In this document: one piece after another, positions 24,774 to 32,881 of the stretch | Layout of the letters: each line of letters opens with the position of its first letter | Position numbering within the stretch: position 1 is the first letter of the stretch | Translations under genes and position numbers: made by a program | Notes under the pieces: generated by a model | What the model was told of the DNA's origin: nothing | Databases searched by the model: none | Seen by the model: the letters and a program-made list of their open reading frames with translations, nothing else | Assembly (NCBI GenBank): GCA_937871985.1 | Contig: CALMPB010000017.1 | Coordinates: forward strand, 1-33,736 | Length of the DNA stretch: 33,736 bases | Source of the DNA: an uncultured Burkholderiaceae bacterium | Lineage (GTDB): Bacteria; Pseudomonadota; Gammaproteobacteria; Burkholderiales; Burkholderiaceae | Reading direction: 5' to 3'

Positions 24774-25628
24774 ATGAAGCTAGCCAATGTGAAGCGTGGC
24801 GACAAGAATACGTTCGGCATTGTGACGGACTCGGGTTTCATCGACCTGGGCAAACGGCTGGGCCAGCAGGCGGCCGACGTCGTCGGCCTGTTCGAAAACA
24901 ACCTCGTCGGCAAGGCCCGCGAACTGGCGGCCGGGACGCAGCCGGACTGCAGCCTGGACGAGATCGTGTTCCGCACGCCCAACGATCGCAGCGATGCGCG
25001 GATTTTCGCGCTGGGCTGGGCGTACGCCGAGCACCAGGCCGAAACCGGCAAAGAGCCCCCGGCGTTTCCCAATATGTTCAGCCGGCTGCCGGAGTCGCTG
25101 GTCGGCCATGGCGCCCATCTCGTCAAGCCCAACATCTCGGATACGTTCGACTACGAGGGCGAGGTGGCCGTCATCATCGGCAAGGGCGGACGCCATATTC
25201 CCATGGAAGCCGCGAAAAGCCATATCGGCGGATACTCCATCCTCATGGACGGTTCCATCCGCGAGTGGCAAAAGCACAGCATCACCGCGGGCAAGAATTT
25301 CGACAAGAGCGGCTCGTTCGGCCCATGGATGCTGACGGCCGATGAAGTGCCCGATCCCGCCAAGCTCATCCTCACCACCCGCCTGAACGGCGAGCAGGTC
25401 CAGCATGCGCCCTTCGGCGACATGGTGTGGGATCTGGCGCATCTGGTTCACTATATTTCCACGTTCTGCGAGCTTCGGGCCGGCGACGTCATTTCCACGG
25501 GCACCCCGGGCGGTGTGGGCCATAAAAGAAATCCGCAGAAGTTCATGAAGCCGGGCGACACGATCGAAGTCGAAGTCCAGGGACTGGGCCTTTTGCGCAA
25601 TACGGTAGTGCAGGAAGTCGAAGCTTGA
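24774..25628 (+). CDS. Fumarylacetoacetate hydrolase family protein
   Basis: A 284-residue protein with the FAH C-terminal catalytic fold. The metal-site acids are E128 and E130 in DYEGEVAVIIG and D159 in the ILMDGS stretch. Further landmarks are GWAYAEHQAETG (81-92) and STGTPGGVGHKRNP near residue 240. Members hydrolyse C-C bonds of acylpyruvates, hydrate or decarboxylate ring-cleavage products, or decarboxylate oxaloacetate. Here the position after the VOC and SnoaL-like genes fits a lower-pathway step in degrading an aromatic or related acid. The product is unknown. A GGAAG site precedes the ATG nine bases after the SnoaL stop, so the two are probably cotranscribed. Confidence 0.9.
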   Translation: MKLANVKRGDKNTFGIVTDSGFIDLGKRLGQQAADVVGLFENNLVGKARELAAGTQPDCSLDEIVFRTPNDRSDARIFALGWAYAEHQAETGKEPPAFPNMFSRLPESLVGHGAHLVKPNISDTFDYEGEVAVIIGKGGRHIPMEAAKSHIGGYSILMDGSIREWQKHSITAGKNFDKSGSFGPWMLTADEVPDPAKLILTTRLNGEQVQHAPFGDMVWDLAHLVHYISTFCELRAGDVISTGTPGGVGHKRNPQKFMKPGDTIEVEVQGLGLLRNTVVQEVEA

Positions 25629-25679
25629 ACGCAGCGTTGCGTCAATAAAAAACCTACATCCATAATCAGGAGACAAAGC

Positions 25680-26870
25680 ATGAAAACATATATGAAGGTA
25701 TATGCATCGGCCCTGGCGGCCATGGCGCTGGCCGGGCCCATGAGCCCGGCTCATGCCGACGAAATCCGCGTCGGGGTCATCGGCCCCATGTCGGGCCCCA
25801 TCGCTTATTGGGGAACGCAGTTCAAAGAAGCCATAGAACTGTACGTGGCCCAGCACGGTGGCAAGGCCGGAGGGCATACGGTAAAGATACTGTACCGCGA
25901 CGACGGAGGCACCAGTCCGTCCCGGGCCAGGCAACTGGCGCAGGAACTGGTCGTGCGCGACAAGGTCAGTTATCTGGCGGGGCTGGCGATCACTCCTACC
26001 GCGCTGGCCGCCGCCGAGGTCGCCACCAAGGCCAAGGTGCCCATCGTGATCTTCAATGCGGGCACCGCCAACATCACCCGTAAATCGCCCTACATGCTGC
26101 GCGCGGGATTTTCGCAGTGGACGGTTTCCGTGCCGCTGGCCGACTGGGCCGCCAAAGAGGGCGGGTGCAAGAAGGCGGCCATTGCCGTGGCCGACTACGC
26201 GCCTGGCCTGGACAGCCTCGAGGCATATCACAAGACGTACACGGCGGCGGGCGGCAAGGTCGTCGCCGAGCTGCGCATTCCGCTCGGCACGACCGATTAT
26301 TCCTCTTACATGCAGAAAATCAAGGACTCCCAGCCGGATTGCCTGCTCATGTTTTCGCCGGTGGGCCCGCAAGCGGTGGGGTTCGTGAAGGCGTTTGAAA
26401 GCAGCGGGCTGGCCGCTTCCGGAGTCAAGGCCTTGGGAATCGCCGAGACGCAAGAGGTGGATCTGCCCGCCTTCGGGGATTCGGCGCTGGGCATCATCAC
26501 GGCCAGCATCTACTCCCCGAACAACGACACGCCGGAAAACAAGGCGTTCATTGCCGCCCTGAAGAAGAAGTTCGGCCCGCAGGCCTATGCGGACCTGGCT
26601 TCGGTCGAAGCCTACGATGCCATGCACATGATCTTCGAAATGATCAAGCGAACCGATGGCAAGCAGAATGGCGCCAAGGCCATCGATTCGGTGCGGGGCC
26701 TGAAATGGATCAGCCCGCGCGGCCCTGTTTCCATCGATCCCAAGACCCGCGACCTCGTGCAGAACGTCTACATCCGCCGGGTCGAGAAGTCGGGCGACGG
26801 GTACGTGAACAAGACGTTCTTCACGGTGCCCGACGTCAAGGATCCCTGGAAAGAACAGAACCCGGAATAA
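25680..26870 (+). CDS. ABC transporter substrate-binding protein (branched-chain amino acid type)
   Basis: A 396-residue periplasmic binding protein of the Peripla_BP_6 (LivK/LivJ) family. A signal peptide ends at AHA (24-26), giving mature DEIRVGVIGPMSG. The two lobes follow with the hinge stretches typical of the family, such as IFNAGTANITRKSPYMLRAG and VEAYDAMHMIFEMIKR. Relatives bind amino acids, urea, or aromatic acids such as hydroxybenzoates and phenylpropenoates. Because the operon carries VOC, FAH and PadR genes, an aromatic or other carboxylate ligand is more likely than leucine, but this is inference. An AGGAGA site precedes the ATG. The permease genes follow after a large stem-loop. 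Confidence 0.92.
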   Translation: MKTYMKVYASALAAMALAGPMSPAHADEIRVGVIGPMSGPIAYWGTQFKEAIELYVAQHGGKAGGHTVKILYRDDGGTSPSRARQLAQELVVRDKVSYLAGLAITPTALAAAEVATKAKVPIVIFNAGTANITRKSPYMLRAGFSQWTVSVPLADWAAKEGGCKKAAIAVADYAPGLDSLEAYHKTYTAAGGKVVAELRIPLGTTDYSSYMQKIKDSQPDCLLMFSPVGPQAVGFVKAFESSGLAASGVKALGIAETQEVDLPAFGDSALGIITASIYSPNNDTPENKAFIAALKKKFGPQAYADLASVEAYDAMHMIFEMIKRTDGKQNGAKAIDSVRGLKWISPRGPVSIDPKTRDLVQNVYIRRVEKSGDGYVNKTFFTVPDVKDPWKEQNPE

Positions 26871-26871
26871 A

Positions 26872-26929
26872 GAAAGCGGCTGAACCGAAGGCGATCCAGG
26901 GCCGCGGCGGCATCCTGGGTCGCGCTTTC
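26872..26929 (+). repeat. Large stem-loop between the binding-protein and permease genes
   Basis: The outer stem GAAAGC (26872-26877) pairs with GCTTTC (26924-26929). The inner stem GCGATCCAGG (26891-26900) pairs with CCTGGGTCGC (26914-26923) over ten pairs with one G-U. There is no poly-U tail. Such structures after a binding-protein gene are known to protect its mRNA and give the binding protein in excess over the permeases. Confidence 0.6.
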
Positions 26930-26971
26930 GGATTCGAGGCGGGATAAAAACTCGGGCGTGGAGTGCTTCCG

Positions 26972-27847
26972 ATGGACGTTCAATTATTTCAAACCATATT
27001 CGCGCTGCTGTTCAACGGGATCGCGTATGGAATGATACTTTTCATCATGTCCGCAGGGCTTTCGGTGACGATGGGGACCATGCGGGTGGTCAATCTGGCC
27101 CATTGCGGCTTTGCCATGGTTGGCGGCTATATCGCCTATGCGTTGATGACCGATGGCGGCGTGTCGTTTCTGTTTGCGGTGCTGTCGTCGTTCGTGCTGA
27201 CCACGGCATTGGGGGCGCTGCTGGAGTTCCTGCTGTACCGGTCGATCTACCGCCGGTCGGAGCTGAAGCAGGTGATCCTGACGTTGGGGCTGGCGCTGGT
27301 CATGATTGCGTCGGTGAACCTGATGTTCGGCGCCAGCGTCCATAACCTGGATATCCCCGACGCCCTGAAGGGCAATGTCAAGGTTCTGGGTGTCGGCCTT
27401 TCCATATACCGGTTTTTCCTGATCGGCGCGTCCATTCTCGTGGGCGCCGTCATCTGGTATTTCATCGAATGCACCGGGGTCGGCAAAAAGCTGAAGGCGG
27501 CGGTCGACAACCCAGGCATGGCCAGGTGCGTCGGCATCAACGTCGACATCTATTTCGCCGGCACGTTTGCCGCGGGCTGCGGCCTGGCCGCGCTGGGCGG
27601 AGCCCTGGGCGCCGAGCTCATGCCGCTGCAGCCGTTCTATGCGCTCAGGTACCTGGTCATCGTCGTCATCGTCGTATCCATAGGGGGGCTCGGCAGCATC
27701 AAGGGCACGCTGGCCGCCGCCCTGGGGCTGGGCATCATCGATACGTTCGGCACTTATTTTTTCGACGACATCGGGGCATTCCTGGTTTATTTCATCATGA
27801 TTGTCGTGTTGTTCATCAAGCCGCAGGGCTTGTTCGGGAGGACGTGA
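26972..27847 (+). CDS. ABC transporter permease, LivH type
   Basis: A 291-residue inner-membrane permease with about eight hydrophobic segments. The N-terminus FNGIAYGMILFIMSAGLSVTMGTMRVVNLAHC is typical of LivH; the VNLAHG-like stretch is a family landmark (here with C). The conserved cytoplasmic loop before the last segments, with GVGKKLKAAVDNPGMARCVGIN, couples to the ATPases. I chose the ATG at 26972 because the GGAG site at 26960-26963 has an eight-base spacing to it. A GTG three codons upstream overlaps that site. The next gene starts on the last base of this gene's stop codon, so translation is coupled. Confidence 0.93.
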   Translation: MDVQLFQTIFALLFNGIAYGMILFIMSAGLSVTMGTMRVVNLAHCGFAMVGGYIAYALMTDGGVSFLFAVLSSFVLTTALGALLEFLLYRSIYRRSELKQVILTLGLALVMIASVNLMFGASVHNLDIPDALKGNVKVLGVGLSIYRFFLIGASILVGAVIWYFIECTGVGKKLKAAVDNPGMARCVGINVDIYFAGTFAAGCGLAALGGALGAELMPLQPFYALRYLVIVVIVVSIGGLGSIKGTLAAALGLGIIDTFGTYFFDDIGAFLVYFIMIVVLFIKPQGLFGRT

Positions 27848-28824
27848 TGAAAGCCACGCCATTGCCCGCCGGCAGTTTCAGCCAGCACCACTGGAAGCTG
27901 CGCGACAGCCTGCCATGGCTGCTTGCCGCGGCGGTCTTCTATTTCTTCGACGGCTATCTGGCTCTCGGAACCGTCATCATCATCATGATCATCGCCTGCA
28001 TGTCCTTGAACCTGGTTCTTGGCTATGCCGGCGTGGAAACCCTGGGCCATGCCGCGTTTTTCGGCATTGGCGCCTATACGGCCGGCCTGTATGCCATCCA
28101 TGTTTCCACGGAACCGATCAGCGGCCTGCTTGCCGCCGCCGTCGTCGCGGCGGTATTCGGCATGGTGTCGGGCTATTTTCTGCTGCGCATGCGCAGCCTG
28201 ACGCTGCTGATGCTGACCCTGGCGGTGGGCATGGCGGTCTACGAGTTCGCGAACAAATGGTCGTCCGTGACGGGCGGCGACGATGGGCTGTCGGGTATCT
28301 CCCCGGGGCCTCTTTTCGGGGTCTTCGATTTCGGGCTGGACGGACGAACAGGCTATCTGTATGCCTTGGGCGTGCTTGTCCTGGTGTTCCTGCTGGTTAG
28401 AACCATCGTCGATTCGCCTTTCGGCCTGTCCTTGCGCGGGATCCGGGAAAACATCTCGCGGATGAAGCTGGTCGGCGCTCCGGTCACCGGACGGCTGGTC
28501 ATCGTGTATTCGCTGTCGGGGGCCATTGCCGGCATGGGGGGCGCGCTGTACGCGCAGACCATCCAGGTGGTCGGGCTCGAGTCGCTGTCTTTCGACCTGT
28601 CGAGCAATTTGCTGATCATGGTGGTGCTGGGCGGCCTTGGCCGGCTGTACGGGCCTTTCGTCGGCGCCATCATTTTCCTGCTGGTGCAGGACAGGGCGGC
28701 GGCGTTCAGCCCCCAGCACTGGATGTTCGCGATCGGGCTCATCCTCATCCTGAGCGTCAGGTTCTCGGACAACGCGGTCGTGGCGGGAGTCATGGCGCGG
28801 CTCAAGAAAGTGACGAAATGGTGA
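27847..28824 (+). CDS. ABC transporter permease, LivM type
   Basis: A 325-residue inner-membrane permease with about nine to ten hydrophobic segments, the second half of the transmembrane channel. Family landmarks are the SLNLVLGYAGVETLGHAAFFGIGAY segment near residue 50 and the coupling loop with SPFGLSLRGIRENISRMKLVG near 195. The ATG overlaps the LivH-type stop by one base (TGATG), so an upstream start inside that gene is rejected. A gene for the LivG-type ATPase follows 40 bases later. Confidence 0.93.
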   Translation: MKATPLPAGSFSQHHWKLRDSLPWLLAAAVFYFFDGYLALGTVIIIMIIACMSLNLVLGYAGVETLGHAAFFGIGAYTAGLYAIHVSTEPISGLLAAAVVAAVFGMVSGYFLLRMRSLTLLMLTLAVGMAVYEFANKWSSVTGGDDGLSGISPGPLFGVFDFGLDGRTGYLYALGVLVLVFLLVRTIVDSPFGLSLRGIRENISRMKLVGAPVTGRLVIVYSLSGAIAGMGGALYAQTIQVVGLESLSFDLSSNLLIMVVLGGLGRLYGPFVGAIIFLLVQDRAAAFSPQHWMFAIGLILILSVRFSDNAVVAGVMARLKKVTKW

Positions 28825-28864
28825 ACGGCATGCACGAAAAAAAACCAGGATCCGCGGAGGGCAA

Positions 28865-29614
28865 ATGACGATACCTCTTCAAACCTTCGGCCTGACGAAG
28901 AATTTCGGCGGTTTGTGCGTGACGAACCACGTCGATTTTTCTCTGGAGGCGGGCGCCCGCCACGCACTCATCGGCCCCAATGGCGCGGGCAAGACCACCT
29001 TCGTCAATCTGTTGACGGGCGTCATCCCCGCCACGCAGGGCAGTATCCATCTGGATGGAAACGACATCACGCGTCTGCCGCCGCGCCAGCGGGTCAAGCG
29101 CGGCCTGGCCCGGACTTTTCAAATCAACAGCCTGTTCCCCCAATTGACGACGGCCGAGAACGTTGCCTTGGCCATCGGCGAACGAAAGGGCTCGGCCGGC
29201 CGCATGTTCAGCCGGGTGGAGCGCGACGCCGAACTGGAGCAGGAAACGGTGTCCCTGCTCGAGGATCTGAACATCCTCGATATGGCCGGCAAGAAGATCG
29301 CCGATCTCGCCTATGGCCAGCGCCGCATGGTGGAGATCGCCATCGCGCTTGCCATCAGGCCCCAGGTGCTGCTGCTGGACGAGCCGGCGGCGGGCGTTCC
29401 GGCTTCGGAAAGCCATGCCATCATCGACATGCTCGAACGGCTGCCCGCGCACATCGCCATCCTGCTCATCGAGCACGACATGGATCTGGTGTTCCGGTTC
29501 GCCCGGCGGATCACCGTGCTGGTGGAGGGCAGCATCCTGATCGAAGGGGACGGCTCCCAGGTCAAGAACGATCCGCGGGTCAAGGAAATCTATTTGGGAC
29601 GGCGTCATGGATAG
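28865..29614 (+). CDS. ABC transporter ATP-binding protein, LivG type
   Basis: A 249-residue ATPase. The Walker A is GPNGAGKTT (residues 38-46); the signature is the LivG form LAYGQRRMVEIA instead of LSGGQ; and the Walker B is VLLLDEPAAGVPASE. A final EGSQVKNDPRVKEIYLG-like segment is typical. It powers uptake through the two permeases together with the LivF-type ATPase. A GGAGGG site precedes the ATG. It overlaps the next gene by eight bases, which suggests coupled synthesis of the two ATPases. Confidence 0.94.
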   Translation: MTIPLQTFGLTKNFGGLCVTNHVDFSLEAGARHALIGPNGAGKTTFVNLLTGVIPATQGSIHLDGNDITRLPPRQRVKRGLARTFQINSLFPQLTTAENVALAIGERKGSAGRMFSRVERDAELEQETVSLLEDLNILDMAGKKIADLAYGQRRMVEIAIALAIRPQVLLLDEPAAGVPASESHAIIDMLERLPAHIAILLIEHDMDLVFRFARRITVLVEGSILIEGDGSQVKNDPRVKEIYLGRRHG

Positions 29615-30305
29615 TCATCTTCGGTTCGAGGACGTATGCGCCGGCTACGGCGACACCACCATACTTGAGAATGTTTCGCTGGAGTTGCGGCGGGGCGGAG
29701 CCTGCGCGCTGCTGGGGCGCAACGGCGCCGGCAAAAGCACGTTGCTGTCGACGATCATGGGATTGAACACCTTCAAGTCGGGAAGCATTCGATACGGGGA
29801 TGCGGAAGTATCCCGCATGCCGCCGCACCGCCGGTCGACGCTGGGTATAGGGCTGGTTCCCCAGGAGCGGGAAATTTTTCATTCGCTCAGCGTGGAAGAC
29901 AATTTGCAGGTGGCGGTGCGGGCCGGCGAGTGGAACGTGGAACGGGTGTACGAGTTGTTCCCCAGGCTGGCGCAGCGCCGGGGCAACCTGGGCAATCGGT
30001 TGTCGGGCGGCGAGCAGCAGATGCTGGCCTTCGGCCGCGCGCTCGTCGGCAATCCCGAGCTTCTGCTGCTTGATGAACCGCTCGAAGGGCTGGCGCCCGC
30101 AATTGCCGACATATTGCTGGATGCCATCGTAAAATTGAAGTCGCTGGGCGGCTTTACCCTGATTCTCGTCGAGCAGCACGCGACGGTCGCGCTGGAGGTC
30201 ACCGAGCAGGCCATTGTGCTGAACAGGGGTCAGGTCAGCTATTCGGGCCCAAGCGCCGACCTGCTCAAGGACGAGCCGCTGTTGACGAAGCTGGTGTCGT
30301 GCTGA
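29607..30305 (+). CDS. ABC transporter ATP-binding protein, LivF type
   Basis: A 232-residue ATPase. The Walker A is GRNGAGKST (residues 38-46), the signature LSGGEQQMLAFGRAL is canonical, and the Walker B is LLLLDEPLEGLAP, with the EGLAP variant typical of LivF. It starts inside the LivG-type gene and completes the five-gene importer (binding protein, two permeases, two ATPases). The PadR regulator gene begins 45 bases later on the same strand and is probably in the same transcript. Confidence 0.94.
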   Translation: MDSHLRFEDVCAGYGDTTILENVSLELRRGGACALLGRNGAGKSTLLSTIMGLNTFKSGSIRYGDAEVSRMPPHRRSTLGIGLVPQEREIFHSLSVEDNLQVAVRAGEWNVERVYELFPRLAQRRGNLGNRLSGGEQQMLAFGRALVGNPELLLLDEPLEGLAPAIADILLDAIVKLKSLGGFTLILVEQHATVALEVTEQAIVLNRGQVSYSGPSADLLKDEPLLTKLVSC

Positions 30306-30350
30306 GCGGCGTATAGAATATCGTTATGTGGTGTATTGGCAAGGACAGCT

Positions 30351-31052
30351 ATGAGCAGCAAGGTAAACAAGCGTACCGCGGCCGAGATCTCGGAAGCCAA
30401 AAAAGTCAGGCAAAAAGTCCCCATCATCGGCTATGCCCTGATGGGCAAGCTGGCGCAAGGAGACCAGACCGGCTACGAGCTTTCCCTCATCATGGGCCCG
30501 CCGCGCAATTTCATCTGGGAAGCCAAGCACAGCCAAATCTATACTGTGCTGGCCGGCCTGGCGAAGGAGGGGTACGTAACGTTCTCCCAGGTCATCCAGG
30601 ATTCGCGGCCGAACAAAAAGGTCTACACCATCACAGAGCAAGGCCGGGCGGCGCTGCGCGAGTGGGTGCTGCATTCGCCTACGCCCGAGCCGCATCGCTA
30701 CGAATTCGCCATGAAGGTGGTTTCGCTGTGGACCTTGTCGCCAACCGAGGCCCTGCAGGTCATACGCGACCAGATCGCCATGACCAACACCGAAATCGGC
30801 ATGATCGACGATCATTACGAAGAGGCGCAAAAAAGATACCAGACCACCTTCCCCGTTCCTGTGACAAGCCGGTATTTCGGGCTTTACGCCGCCATCAAGC
30901 ATGCGCGCGATTCAAAGCTCGCGTCCATTCAATGGTATGAATGGATTGCCGGTCAACTGGTCGAAACGCTCGAAAGCGGCGCCCCTCCCGACGAGATCAT
31001 GGCCGACCTTCGCCCCGAGGCTATAAGCAAAGCGGAAAGCCCTGTGGCGTAA
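30351..31052 (+). CDS. PadR family transcriptional regulator
   Basis: A 233-residue regulator. An N-terminal winged helix-turn-helix covers about residues 25-105 (YALMGKLAQGDQTGYEL to the TITEQGRAALREWV wing). A C-terminal alpha-helical dimerisation domain of the Vir_act_alpha_C type covers about 110-200. PadR founders repress phenolic-acid genes and release DNA when they bind the phenolic acid. The ATG at 30351 has an AAGGA site five bases upstream; a TTG five codons earlier lacks one. It sits at the end of the ABC operon and faces the flavin monooxygenase gene. An ATGT-N8-ACAT palindrome upstream of that gene is its likely operator. Confidence 0.92.
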   Translation: MSSKVNKRTAAEISEAKKVRQKVPIIGYALMGKLAQGDQTGYELSLIMGPPRNFIWEAKHSQIYTVLAGLAKEGYVTFSQVIQDSRPNKKVYTITEQGRAALREWVLHSPTPEPHRYEFAMKVVSLWTLSPTEALQVIRDQIAMTNTEIGMIDDHYEEAQKRYQTTFPVPVTSRYFGLYAAIKHARDSKLASIQWYEWIAGQLVETLESGAPPDEIMADLRPEAISKAESPVA

Positions 31053-31097
31053 CGCGAAAGGGGCGAGGCAATGCCCCGCCGCGCCGCCGCGGCTTGC

Positions 31098-32717
31098 TCA
31101 AGCGCCCCTGACCCGGTCGACGATTTGCAGAACATCGTCCGGAACACGGCTTCCCCGCCATGCCACATGCCCGTCGGGACGCACCAGCACCAATGGGTAT
31201 TCATACAAATTCCTGGCCTCTTCGGATGCAACGCCGCGCCTGGCGAACGGCACGCCCCGTTGGGCGAAGCCCTGCGCGAACCCCTCGGTATCGATGGATT
31301 CATCGAAGCTCATCAGCACGAAGCCCTGTCCGTAATAGTCCAGGGTCGAGACGCCGTCCGCCACCCAGGCGTGCGGCGCCCGGCTGCCGGGCCAGGTCGA
31401 GGGCTTGAAGTTCACGGCATCGTCGGGAGGTTCGGGCGTACCGTCGGGGCAGCAGATGGGGGAATTGCGATAGCGGTATCCCAGTTGTATGCCCTGGGTC
31501 GTGAATTCGCGGCGCCGTTTTTCATTGACCAGCGATGCCATTTTCGCCCGCGTCCATTCTCCCTGAACGGAAGGGCTGTCCAGCTCGGGATCGGCGACTA
31601 TCAACTGATCCAGCTTGTAGTTGTTGGCCGCTTCCGCCGTGTTTCGCAGCGCGATGGGCCGGCGCTCGGCCTCGTAGCTGGCCAGCAGGTTCTTCCCGCC
31701 CCAGCCCGCCAGCGAGGCGGCTATCTTCCAGCCCAGGTCGACGGCGTCGCCGATTCCCGTATTCGCGCCGAATCCGCCTTTGGGCCATCTCAGGTGGGCG
31801 GCGTCGCCGGCCAGCAGAACCCGATTCAGCCCATAGCGTTCGGCCACGACCATATGCCCGGTCCAGGGCTGGGCCTGGATGATCTCGACCTCCACGTCCA
31901 TGCCCAGCGAGGCCAGCACGGTCGGCAGGGGATCGATCTGTTCGCCTTCTTCCACGTACATGGACAGGCGCCAGAGTTCTTTGCCGTCGACGGTGGTCAG
32001 GTAGGGGCGGCGCGGCGTGTTGACGGTGTGCATCTGGAAGAAGGGGGCGCCGTACTTGGCGACGATGCGATCCAGCAGGTCGGGCGACCGGAAGAAGGCG
32101 GCGAAGTTGCGGCCCTGCGCGAACGAGCCGGCGTATTTGACGCCGATTCTCGAACGGGTCTGGCCGTGTCCGCCATCGCAGGCGACCAGGTACTGGGCGC
32201 GTATCGTGCCGCGTGCTCCCGTGTTTACGTCGGAAACCGTGGCGGTCACGCCGTCTTGATCCTGGGCGAAATCTTCCAGCCTCGTGTGGTAGCGGATGGC
32301 TTCCGGGGCTTTCTCGAGTACGGCATCCCGCAGCAGCGGATCAAAAATGCGTTTGGGGCAGATGACCGGCCCCTCGGGGGAAATGTCGCTGAACGCGGCG
32401 GGAATTTCCTGGTTGCTCAGGCCGGGGAAGGCGGCCAGCATCCGGCCGTTCAGCGCCGTGAAGAAGCCGATGTTCAGCGGATAGTCGCTTGGAAATTCGG
32501 ACGGGAAGCGGGCGCGCTGCGCCAGCCCCCAGCGCCTGAGGTGCTCCATGGTTCTGGAAAAAATGGCTTCTCCCGCCGGGAAAGTGACCTGGCCGTCTTT
32601 CTCGTCGACCAGCACGTAGCGGATGCCCCGGTAGTTGAGCTCGTTGGCCAGGGCCAGGCCTACGGGCCCCCCGCCGACGATCAATACAGGGATTTCCTCG
32701 CAAATTGCAGTGTTCAT
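31098..32717 (-). CDS. FAD-dependent aromatic monooxygenase (PheA/TfdB family)
   Basis: A 539-residue flavin monooxygenase of the p-hydroxybenzoate-hydroxylase fold. The FAD-binding GGGPVG is at 15-20, followed at residues 38-39 by the acidic residues DE. The middle DG motif lies in ACDGGHGQTRSRIG, and the second FAD motif in LLAGDAAHLRWPKGGFGANTGIGDA (about 298-322). The last 110 residues form the thioredoxin-like lobe seen in phenol 2-monooxygenase and MhpA/TfdB relatives. These enzymes hydroxylate phenolic rings using NAD(P)H. The exact substrate is not deducible. It converges on padR and diverges from the RraA-like gene, with a good promoter overlapping a PadR-like operator. Confidence 0.92.
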   Translation of the reverse strand: MNTAICEEIPVLIVGGGPVGLALANELNYRGIRYVLVDEKDGQVTFPAGEAIFSRTMEHLRRWGLAQRARFPSEFPSDYPLNIGFFTALNGRMLAAFPGLSNQEIPAAFSDISPEGPVICPKRIFDPLLRDAVLEKAPEAIRYHTRLEDFAQDQDGVTATVSDVNTGARGTIRAQYLVACDGGHGQTRSRIGVKYAGSFAQGRNFAAFFRSPDLLDRIVAKYGAPFFQMHTVNTPRRPYLTTVDGKELWRLSMYVEEGEQIDPLPTVLASLGMDVEVEIIQAQPWTGHMVVAERYGLNRVLLAGDAAHLRWPKGGFGANTGIGDAVDLGWKIAASLAGWGGKNLLASYEAERRPIALRNTAEAANNYKLDQLIVADPELDSPSVQGEWTRAKMASLVNEKRRREFTTQGIQLGYRYRNSPICCPDGTPEPPDDAVNFKPSTWPGSRAPHAWVADGVSTLDYYGQGFVLMSFDESIDTEGFAQGFAQRGVPFARRGVASEEARNLYEYPLVLVRPDGHVAWRGSRVPDDVLQIVDRVRGA

Positions 32718-32769
32718 CTCTTCGCCCCTGATGGTTATTGGTATGTGTCGTTTTGATAAGGTATGGCGA

Positions 32770-32798
32770 ATTCTAGAATAACTTTTGACGTATGTAAA
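32770..32798 (-). promoter_or_regulatory. Promoter of the flavin monooxygenase gene
   Basis: On the minus strand, TTTACA (32793-32798, five of six) and TAGAAT (32770-32775, five of six) have an ideal 17-base spacer. Transcription would start near 32763, some 45 bases upstream of the ATG. The -35 lies inside the palindrome at 32791-32808. Confidence 0.65.
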
Positions 32799-32812
32799 TA
32801 ATTACATATAAA
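32785..32812 (+). promoter_or_regulatory. Promoter of the RraA-like gene
   Basis: TTGACG (32785-32790, five of six) and TATAAA (32807-32812, five of six) are separated by 16 bases. The spacer is almost entirely the palindrome at 32791-32808, so a bound repressor would block it. It is divergent from, and overlaps, the monooxygenase promoter. Confidence 0.6.
32791..32808. promoter_or_regulatory. Likely PadR operator (palindrome ATGT-N8-ACAT)
   Basis: TATGTAA and TTACATA form a perfect seven-base dyad around ATAA. The pattern contains ATGT-N8-ACAT, the form reported for PadR operators of phenolic-acid genes in Gram-positive bacteria. It covers the -35 of the monooxygenase promoter and the spacer of the rraA-like promoter. 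A padR gene lies about 1.7 kb away at the end of the transporter operon. Binding by that protein is inferred. Confidence 0.6.
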
Positions 32813-32870
32813 AAAATTGGAATAAAATGTGGTTTGCCGAATTTTTCACTGCGCTTGCCGCGCAAACTTC

Positions 32871-32875
32871 AGGAG
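32871..32875 (+). promoter_or_regulatory. Ribosome-binding site deciding the RraA-like TTG start
   Basis: AGGAG lies six bases before TTG 32882 and supports that start. A TTG at 32834 in the same frame has no such site and would add 16 residues that the family does not have. Confidence 0.6.
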
Positions 32876-32881
32876 ACGTTC

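Noticed and set aside
24780..26627. Long open frame on the minus strand (615 codons) across the FAH and binding-protein genes
   Set aside because: It lies antisense to two clear genes, is rich in R/G/H/D typical of shadow frames in GC-rich DNA, and shows no domain.
31060..31077. GGGGC/GCCCC hairpin between padR and the monooxygenase gene as a terminator
   Set aside because: The stem is only five base pairs with no T run on either strand; it is not enough for a terminator call.
31071..32756. Open frame of 561 codons on the plus strand
   Set aside because: It is antisense to the flavin monooxygenase, whose FAD motifs are intact.
32834..32881. Upstream TTG start of the RraA-like gene
   Set aside because: No ribosome-binding site precedes it, and the extra 16 residues do not match the family; TTG 32882 follows AGGAG.
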